From assembly GCA_903813345.2 (NCBI GenBank), contig CAIIXF020000008.1, forward strand, positions 19,390,822 through 19,454,821: DNA of 64,000 nt. Reading direction: 5' to 3'. Within the stretch, counting starts at the first letter, position 1; each line of letters begins with the position of its first letter. Shown here piece by piece: positions 55,371-64,000 of the stretch. The notes beneath the pieces were generated by a model, which ran no database searches, was not told the origin of the DNA, and worked only from the letters and a program-made list of their open reading frames with translations. This DNA comes from Owenia fusiformis (lineage: Eukaryota > Annelida > Polychaeta > Sabellida > Oweniidae). A program made the position numbers and the translations under genes.

Positions 55371-57852
55371 TTTTACTCTATTTGTGGGTAAGTTTTTGTA
55401 TACATCCAACTTAACTCTGACGTTGTTATCAGTGGCCAATTATGTTTTTCAAGAGCGTCATCACTTTCGTCACTTCCTTTAGGCTTGTAGTACTTTGCAA
55501 GTGTATTCCCAGCTATTCCATAGTCAGCTCAACGGTTCAGACTTTGAACGGGTCAGGCTGAAATGACAAAATATGCACACATTGAAGATACATGCTCTCT
55601 ATTTCGATATTTATTTGTTGACAATTGTAAAGTTGAAGCGATAAGGAGTTGTAAATCCACTTGACGGTCATTTAAGTTGGCAAAGCAACCAGACATTGGT
55701 GTTGCCAATGTATGCGTTTAATTCAAGTTATTTTCTTCCTTATCAAGCAAGTACAGTATAATTTTAACAGTTAAATAAAATAGTTCAAATGTACGCGTAA
55801 ATATCGCTTTAAGAAAATGATTGAGGTAGAGAACAAAAAGATTATGTTCCATAAAAGTTCAAAATATCAATACATTTTAATGGGCATCGATATCGTCGTT
55901 CACGAATTTGCAAATATTCTTTATCCATAAAGTCAAAATTTAATTCTGCAATTTTAATTATGATGATAAAACCAATCCACCCTTTTATGTTAACCGAACT
56001 AATGTGAAAGCTTTAGAGTAATCCTTGAAGTGCACTTTGTAATATCCAAACCCAGTCGCAGTGATGTGTTCTAAGGGCTTAAATACCTTACTGCTGATCG
56101 GCTCTTTCCTTGCAAGTGACTGATCATGAAGTGTGCAATAAAGCTTATCTGTAATAATGGTCCTTTGCTGATATTCCTCTTGGCTCTCTGACCTGTATAG
56201 TACATTTAGACATAACGATAGACCTCACTTCAGAGTCGTGTAGAAACAAATTCAGATTAATTGATTTCATTCCATCTTATAATAAATATACCAGCATGTC
56301 CTAATTAATCCCGTAAACTTAAATCGATATATCTTATTCATTGACCTTGAAAGTAATGAAGAAGATTTACTGGATACATTAATCGCATTCTTTGGAAACT
56401 AAGCATTTTGATCATTACGGTCTCGGTTCCATCCAGGTCACGAAACGGTTTTGATCGCCGGAAGCTATGATTATCACGAATTCGTGTGTTACGTTGAACG
56501 AGTGGAGTGGTGTTCCTTGCAATAGGAAATCCTCTATCCCACACAGTGTATTCATCACCTCTGCCCGCTGGTACAGCTGTCTCTGTTTACTAAATATACT
56601 TTGATGTTACGTAATTAATTAAACAGTGATCAGGTATCTCACTTACCTGCACAAAATAAACAGCAACTGCATCAATATTTTGAGAGCAAAGAGACTTAGT
56701 GTATCTATCTGCCGAAAAGCACTGAGCACTGATTATGAGCTGTTATTTTTAAATATATAGGCGATGATTTCATAGTAGACCTCTAGATAGTGTTAGCACT
56801 AATTAGAATATCCCTCCAGGGGCTCAAGTCCACTAACCAATAATTTAGTTAAAAAATGAACGAATCAATTGGTGCTATTAATTAACTGTTGTGCTATCAC
56901 ATCTGTGTTTTGATAGTACGATGATGACAAATGGTTGAGTGGTACACTCTGACATTAAATGAAAATATACTTGTATTTTTGAAGTTCTCTTGTACTCAGT
57001 CTATATTTAATACCATACATCTGTACATATATCGTCTATATAGGAGGAAATGGTTTAAACAAGAGGATAACAAATGAGAACGAACACATGGCAATACTAC
57101 GCAATACAACAAACAAAACAGCACTCGGCGATCATCACCAAAGACATACTGAAAACATCAAAAATATATTATGAAAGAAAAAGATGGAAAGTTAGGCTAC
57201 ATTTAATTGACTGCTCGACGTATCGAGGGCTTTAGGTGAAATACATTTTCTGATTTTATCTGCGAAAACATCTAAAAGGCAATAAATAACAATCACTTTG
57301 TCGTAGAGCCAATGCTTGTTAGGCTAATCAGTCCTAAAAACAATTGTTTTGCAAGTACTTTCATTAATATCTCGGGAAGTTATATCCAATGTCAAATCGT
57401 TATTGGGGATTTTTTGATTTTTTCGAAAAGGAAATACTCGTGTCAACTTCGATGCTTGTTAACAAAGCGAGTATGCCTTTGACATACATGTAGACAAACA
57501 CGATGACTAGCTGTCTATATTCTTTTCGCAAATACTTTTAGCTAGAGTCGAAGATTTGAGCACAAACGTTTACTCCAATGTAGTTAGCCCAAGGTTAACC
57601 TAACAAAAAATTTCTTTTCGCTTTCTCACGCTAAATACTACATCAGTTGGTCAATTCCATCCAGTCAAGGGGCAGCTTGAGAAACAAAGTGTTCTGTCGT
57701 GATAATTAATGTTGAGAAAGCCAGAACGGGAACGTCAGGAATAGTGTCTATTCAAAACACATTCTCCGCACCCTATCAACTTATGAACAAACAGGAATGA
57801 CAATTGAACTTTGGACAAAGTGTTTTCAAAATTCTTTCAACATGTTATCTTA
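55371..57852. other. 5' flank of the chimera, no gene recognised
   Basis: 2.5 kb of AT-rich DNA without a recognisable ORF, RNA gene or strong repeat. It should contain the promoter of the P450-RhoGEF gene. Confidence 0.5.
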
Positions 57853-58342
57853 CACCCCAGTCACATTTGTCGCACGGCGGCCGCAAGTCCACCGCAGATC
57901 AATTAAATCGGTGAATTTCTGCGGCGAGCGTAGAAAAACTACGCTCGCCTTGCGGCCTCCGTACGGCGTATCCAGTTTTTTACAGGCCGCAGGGTCGCCG
58001 TAGAAATTATAACTCGGAGTTATAATATTTGTTTATTTCTGAGGTCCCCGTAGAAATCAACTGGCTCAACAAGATTGAATCATTATTTGTCAGTGTTTCA
58101 CGATCACTTTTCATTTGATATTACATCCTAGCACTATGAATAACCTTTATGAATTGTCCCGATGTAAATAAAATGAAAAAAGTATTATTTATCAACAGAA
58201 ATTTAAAATTCACCGTGCGGCTGCCGTGGGAAATGTGACTGCAAAAGTATGAGAGCGCAGAAATTCTGCGGCGAGCGTAGAAATGTTACTGGCCGCAGAA
58301 ATGATAGACCGCAAGGTCGCCCTAGGAAATGTGACTGGGGTG
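57853..58342. mobile_element. PIF/Harbinger-like MITE, 490 bp, TTA target duplication
   Basis: CACCCCAGTCACATTT starts the element and AAATGTGACTGGGGTG ends it; TTA is duplicated at 57850-57852 and 58343-58345. The 3-bp TWA duplication is the PIF/Harbinger habit. The interior is GC-rich with the perfect hairpin GGCGAGCGTAG-AAAAA-CTACGCTCGCC near 57921-57949 and repeats of GCGGCGAGCGTAGAAA. Confidence 0.8.
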
Positions 58343-58599
58343 TTAGTTATTAAAGTGAGGCATTTTTCTTATCCTGGGTATACATGTCACTACATATGAC
58401 GTGTGTAGTAAGGAAGCAACCGTAGAAAAGGAGACAAGATAAAGCAGATATCAAATCTAAATCAAAGTATTCAATTATATTAATGTTTAAAATGAGATAG
58501 CTAAACTGAGAATCTTAAAATAGCCTTATTGTAGAACGGAAAAGTTCAATTTACAATTACACTTTTCCAAACAAAATCTTTATAAATCTATTAACATAT

Positions 58600-59480
58600 T
58601 TTAATAGGCCTCTTTAATCCATTTTGCTTATTCTGACAAATTCTGCCCATGTTCTGACATACACCTACGTTTAACGTATTTTACAAGAAACTAAAAAACC
58701 AAATAACGCATTTTACCAAATCCATATCAACCAATTATCATGATTTAGCGCAAACTCAAGACATTAAGCGTATTTGAATTGACCAGATATCTAAAAACAT
58801 CTAACATTATGATGATATTATTTACAAATCCTTGCATTGATACATGAACCGTTTAATGTATTTTATGAATCCCCGAAAACTATTTAATTTATTTACCAAA
58901 TCATTATAAACCATTTAACACATTAATTACCGATACCCCTACAAACCATTTAACGTATTTTACCAAACCCTATAACAATTTACGTATTTTACTTGACTCT
59001 TATAATCAATTCAACGTATTTCATTAATAACCCCTCCAAGCCACTTAACGCATTTTGCTAGACTCTCTCTTAAAGCATTTAGACCCCTAACGAACGACTT
59101 AATGTATTTCACTAGGCCCCATAATTTAAAGCAATTAATCCCCTTAAAACCTTTCGATGTATTCTAATATACCCATATTAACCATATTTTTTAACAAGGT
59201 CTTGGTCCTTTTACTAGGGTCTTGTTAATAATTTCAAGCATTTTACCAACACCTCAAAACGACTTCACTTCTACATGTAGACCTCAGGCCCTATACATCA
59301 TTTTACGTATTTTACTAGACCCTTATTAACAAATTGACGTATATTAATATTAGACCCTTATAAACCATACTACGTACTGTATTTTACTAAATCCTTTTAC
59401 CCATTTTCAAACATTTTCACGTATATTACTGACCCATATGAACAATTTAACGTATTTTAACAAGAACCATAGACACTTAA
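58600..59480. repeat. Degenerate tandem array of ~30-60 bp units
   Basis: The consensus ACCATTTAACGTATTTTACT followed by AGACCCTTATAA recurs at least fifteen times (for example 58668, 58842, 58944, 59007, 59040, 59094, 59300, 59366, 59444) with much point and length variation. It is an old, decaying minisatellite. 58346-58599 before it holds nothing recognised. Confidence 0.75.
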
Positions 59481-60600
59481 ATCAGAATACAAGTAAAGCT
59501 GAACCCACACGCAGTAGGGGTTTATGACCAATTAAAAAGGGTTCCCCTTAAAACATACCGTTCAACTTGAGAGATAAAGTAAATCTCCGTTGCTAATGAT
59601 GAAATACCCGGGGAAATACCTGGCTAAGATTAAATGGATACCTGCTTCGTTTTTTGCTACCTTTAATCATTTCAGGTGTACCTACTATGCTCAGGAATCA
59701 ACCCTCATTAACAGCAAAGTAACGTCATTTGGTACAAGAGGGTATACATCCCACAATCATTAGCCTCTGGAATTAAACTTCATGTTGAATATGATCCATC
59801 TTCAGACCGATTATTGCCAATTTAAAAAAACAGATTGATAGACTGATTGATTCTATCAAATAAGCAAATATTTAGTAAATATCTCATTTGATGGGGTCAA
59901 TTCATACTTCGAGATAAATTATGGATTGTCCCAGGAAAACGTAGGATTCAGGGTAAAAAATGAATGGAAGACGAGCAGACCATATATAAGGAGCATGTCC
60001 GAAGCCAGCTTTTGGTAAGGGGGGGGGATCGACCCCCCAAACCACACATAAAATGGCATGCTGAACCAACAAACTTTGCATTGTAATTACAAGGGTGTTA
60101 TGACAAGACACCAGGGGTGGCTCCAAAAATAAGGGAGGTGTCCCAAAAATTTCGGAAGAAAATTAGGGCCAAAATTTGGAAAATAGAGCCCAGAGATTTA
60201 GAAGGGGGGAGGGGGGTCCTCCTGGCTACGGGCCTGTGGAGCTAAAACATACCAACAGAATAAGGAGCTCCAGGCCCAAGGTAAATATCACTACAGATTG
60301 GATAAACTCAATTAGAAATAGATACTATTACACTTCAAGGGATCACACGCACGGGGAGGAAATCTTATCTTGCAATCCCAGCATTTCTTACTTCTTTCAT
60401 GTTTATGAAATCAATGTTAACACAATTATAGATAAGCATTGTGGGATTCACATACCTCCCTTGTACATGTTGCAACCAAGAATAATATATGGATCTAATT
60501 TGGTACAATTTGCGCTTTCTTAGTTGCGTTGTGATCTTGATGATTTTCTAATCACGATAATCTTGTAGATTACTAGATAATTTATACTGTTGATAGACCA
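59481..60600. other. Intergenic stretch with a G/C hairpin and hAT-like end fragments
   Basis: A GGGGGG-ATCGA-CCCCCC hairpin lies near 60019-60037. CAGGGGTGGCTCC (60112) and GGCTACGGGCCTG (60224-60236) look like ends of two hAT-like MITE families seen elsewhere in the window. No gene recognised. Confidence 0.45.
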
Positions 60601-62110
60601 GGTGTGCCAGTTTCCGAGTAAAATAGACAGAATGGGATTTCTCATTTAAATGCAACATGATAACATTACCATGTTAACAGAACGGTGGTGCTTTGATCAT
60701 TACCATAGCCACACAACGATCACTATACGTTTAACATGCTAACAGAATAGTGGCACTTTGACCATGCACATGATGTTAACAGAAGGTAGTAGGCTACCAT
60801 TAACATGATACCAGAACGATGATACTTTGACCATTAATATGTTAAAAGTACTAGAACTGGGGTGCATTGACCATTAGCATCTCAATAGAACGGGGGGTAC
60901 TTTGACCATGCATTAACAGGTTAACAGAACTGTGGTTCTTTGACCATTATTATAATGTTTACAGAACTATACTGGTACTTTGACTTTTGGCATGTTAACA
61001 CTTAACAGAACGAGGGTATTTTGACCATAAGCATGTAAATAGAATTTGTTGTACTTAGACCATTAACATGTTAACATAACTTTGGTACTTTGGCCATTAT
61101 AAACACGTTTACAGAACAATATTGGTACTTTGACTATTGGCATGTTAACACTTCACGGAACGAGAGCATTTTGAGCATGAGCAGAACTATATTGGTACTT
61201 TGACTATTGGCATGTTAACACTTAACAGAACGAAAGTATTTTGACAATGAGCATGTGAATAGAATTTGTTGTACTTTGACCATACACATGTTAACAGAAC
61301 TGTGGTACTTTGACCATTATTAACATGTTTACAGAACTATATTGGTACTTTGACTATTGGCATGTTAACACTGAACAGAACGAGGGCATTTTGACCTTGA
61401 GCATGTAAATAGAATTTGTTGTACTTTGACCATACACATGTTAACAGAACTGTGGTACTTTGACCATTATTAACATGTTTACAGAACTATATTGGTACTT
61501 TGACTATTGGCATGTTAACACTTAACACAACGAGGGTATTTTGACCATGAGCATGTAAATAGAATTTGTTGTACTTAGACCATTAACATGTTAACAGAAC
61601 TGTGGTACTTTACATGTTTACAGAACTATATTGGAACTTTGACTATTGGCATGTTAACACTTAACAGAACGAGGGCATTTTGACCATGAGCATGTAAATA
61701 TAATGTGTTGTACTTTGACCATACACATGTTAACAGAACTGTGGTACTTTGACCATTATTAATATGTTTACAGAACTATATTGGTACTTTGACTATTGGC
61801 ATGTTAACACTGAACAGAACGAGGGCATTTTGACCTTGAGCATGTAAATAGAATTTGTTGTACTTTGACCATTAACAGGTTAACAGAACTGTGGTACTTT
61901 GGCCATTATTAACATGTTTACAGAACTATATTGGTACTTTGACTCTTTGCATGTTAACACTTGACAGAACGAGGTTTTTTTGACCATGCGCGTGTAAATA
62001 TAATTGTTTTAGACCATAAACATGTTATCAGAAGTGTGGTACTTTGGCCATTAATATGTTTCCAGACTGAGGCACTTTGATCATTAGCATGATATTTTCA
62101 CAGAATTGGT
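60600..62110. repeat. Satellite with ~37 bp subunits organised as ~150 bp tetramers
   Basis: The base unit is of the type CATGTTAACAGAACTGTGGT then ACTTTGACCATTA. From about 61030 to 61960 four diverged subunits repeat together. The marker AGAATTTGTTGTAC (or its variant) appears near 61041, 61261, 61411, 61561, 61700 and 61850, so the period is about 140-150 bp after one longer step. Edges (60600-61000 and 61970-62110) show single subunits with no higher order. Confidence 0.85.
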
Positions 62111-62770
62111 GGTACATTTACATCATCATATGATCATTAGTAAAGGATAAGTCAAATTTGCTCTACGGCGGCCGTATAGCGACCGTAGCTTCACAAAATC
62201 GCTATAGAAAATTTATATCTTACTGCTTGTCCTTATGTTTTATGCTGCATACTTCTCTCGACTTTTGGGAAGCTACGACCGTCGTACGATTGGCGTTAAA
62301 CTATCATAAAACTAGTAAGTTACTTACCTCGACCAGGCTCCATTTGCAGTGTCCAATTTCGAATTATAGCCCATGGGCCTTTGTCATTAAACAGAAAATA
62401 TAAAAACTTTACTATACTCTCATTTCAAACCCCATGCGTGGCTTTTTCGAAGAAGATTACACTTGAATTTTTACTCATTGTGAGTTTAGATACATAGTTA
62501 AACTATTCCTGGAATGCGATAAATATACTGTCCCGGACCCTTTCGACTAATGAAATAAAAACAGAATCTGTTTAGTCTCGAATCAATAATGGATCTCACT
62601 TACAAGACCAAAGGGACAAAAAATCAATGTGCCGAATTAAGGATCCTCATTACATCGTATCCCACTGTTTTTAAGAATTCCCTGGATTTGAATTATACTT
62701 TAGGTATAAGATACACCAACAGGTCAAAAGGTTATGTTCAAAAGTGTGTTACGGGAGACTTACTAACACA
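62111..62770. other. Noncoding stretch between two arrays
   Basis: CTACGGCGGCCGTATAGCGA near 62162 and GAAGCTACGACCGTCGTACG near 62269 form a partial inverted pair reminiscent of the MITE at 57853. Otherwise nothing recognised. Confidence 0.4.
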
Positions 62771-63875
62771 CTGACAGAGACTGGTATGACCAAAGGCTTG
62801 CTATCAACTAACAGATCGAGACTGACAGATGGGTGTGACAATAGACTCACAATCACACTGACAGATGGGTGTTGCAAGAGGCTTACTGACAGACTGACAG
62901 ATGGGTGTGACAAGAGACAATCAAACTGACAGATGGGTGTGACAAGAGGCTTACAATCAAACTGACAGATGGGTGTGATAAGAGGTTTACAATCAAACTG
63001 ACAGATGGGTGTGACAAGAGGCTTACAATCAAACTGACAGATAGGTGTGACAAGAGGCTTACAATGAAACAGACAGATTGGTATGACAAGAGGCTTACAA
63101 TCAAACTGACAGATAGGTGTGACAAGAGGTGTACAATCAAACTGACAGATAGGTGTGGAAAGAGGCTTACAATCAAAATGACAGATGGGTGCGACAAGAG
63201 GTTCACAATCAAACTGACAGATAGGTGTGACAAGAGGCTTACAATCAAAATGACAGATGGGTGCGACAAGAGGCTTACAATCAAACTGACAGATTGGTAT
63301 GACAAAAGGCTTACAATCAAACTGACAGATAGGTGTGACAAGAGGTTTACAATCAAACTGACAGATAGGTGTGACAAGAGGCTTACAATCAAAATGACAG
63401 ATGGGTGCGACAAGAGGTTTACAATCAAACTGACAGATAGGTGTGACAAGAGGCTTACAATCAAAATGACAGATGGGTGCGACAAGAGGCTTACAATCAA
63501 ACTGACAGATGGGTGTGATAAGAGGCTTACAATCAAACGGACAGATGGGTGCGACTAGAGGCTTACAATCAAACTGACAGATGGGTGTGACAAGAGGCTT
63601 ACAATCAAACTGACAGATGGGTGCGACAAGAGGCTTACAATCAAACTGACAGATGGGTGTGACAAGAGGCTTACAATCAAAATGACAGATGGGTGCGACA
63701 AGAGGCTTACAATCAAACTGACAGATGGGTGCGACAAGAGGCTTACAATCAAACTGACAGATGGGTGCGACAAGAGGCTTACAATCAAACTGACAGATGG
63801 TTGTGACAAGAGGCTTACAATCAAACTGACAGATGGGTGTGACAAGAGGCATACAATCAAACTTACAGACGGTGT
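62770..63875. repeat. 36-bp minisatellite, about 28 copies
   Basis: The unit is CTTACAATCAAACTGACAGA then TGGGTGTGACAAGAGG. Because 36 is a multiple of three and the unit has few stops, frames stay open on both strands (12-residue periods such as DKRLTIKLTDGC and CQFDCKPLVTPI). Units of two types (AACTGACAGATAGGTGTG and AAATGACAGATGGGTGCG) alternate between about 63100 and 63500, giving a 72-bp higher-order unit. The left edge (62770-62900) is the most degenerate. Confidence 0.9.
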
Positions 63876-64000
63876 GATGCTATGTTGTCAATGGGGTACC
63901 TGAATCTGAACATTCAAGACATTTTTAGATTTTTTTAACAGCTCCATAAATAGTCAACAATATCGATCATCGCTGATACTGACGTGTATATAAGGGTTAT

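Noticed and set aside
60176-60523. 115-codon + strand ORF
   Set aside because: Begins in a MITE-like G-rich fragment, with no domain, splice site or composition typical of coding DNA.
62749-63852. 367-codon minus-strand ORF with CQFDCKPLV repeats (and partners on both strands)
   Set aside because: Product of a 36-bp tandem repeat whose length is a multiple of three; both strands are open and there is no start context, splice site or domain.
62770-63875. CRISPR array
   Set aside because: Contiguous tandem repeats with no unique spacers, in an animal-type genome.

Overview
The window is AT-rich, intron-rich eukaryotic DNA from an invertebrate animal. It has small exons with GT-AG introns, secreted multidomain proteases, a folate-receptor-like gene, a clan-2-type cytochrome P450, an ephexin-type RhoGEF, a poly(A)-tailed LINE, Tc1/mariner remnants, many miniature inverted-repeat elements and several satellites. 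A lophotrochozoan or other aquatic invertebrate fits best, but the sequence alone does not fix the species. No bacterial operon logic applies; all exon models are my own, built from reading frame, splice sites and phase.

Layout. 1-2.56 kb: diverged tandem ~1.43 kb repeats rich in TGACCT. 2.56-5.52 kb: a hairpin minisatellite and a 5'-truncated LINE. 5.65-5.83 kb (+): last exon of a ninein-like coiled-coil gene. 6.0-9.6 kb: a mariner derivative and a TTAA-flanked transposon. 10.4-37.5 kb (-): three tandem paralogues of a secreted trypsin-like protease with N-terminal Cys-rich and pacifastin/VWC-like modules and TSP1 modules. The middle copy carries a 6.85 kb foldback element with 1.15 kb inverted arms and a 5-bp target duplication in one intron. 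Between the second and third proteases lies a GPI-anchored folate-receptor-like gene (29.4-32.3 kb, -) with a broken Cys-rich exon pair (+) in its intron. 38.5-40.8 kb: a ~237-bp satellite.

43.1-55.4 kb (-) holds the most unusual locus. The first exon of a cytochrome P450 is followed, on the same strand and in matching splice phase, by nine exons of an ephexin-like DH-PH RhoGEF module, and then by three exons with the rest of the P450. Read as one gene, the phases of all thirteen exons agree and give 938 residues. The helix-C stretch of the P450 is absent exactly where the RhoGEF sits, and the heme-ligating cysteine is replaced by serine. I infer an ER-anchored RhoGEF carried inside a non-catalytic P450 scaffold; I know of no described gene of this kind.

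55.4-64 kb is gene-poor: a PIF/Harbinger-like MITE and three tandem arrays (degenerate ~30-60 bp units, ~150 bp higher-order units, and 36 bp units).
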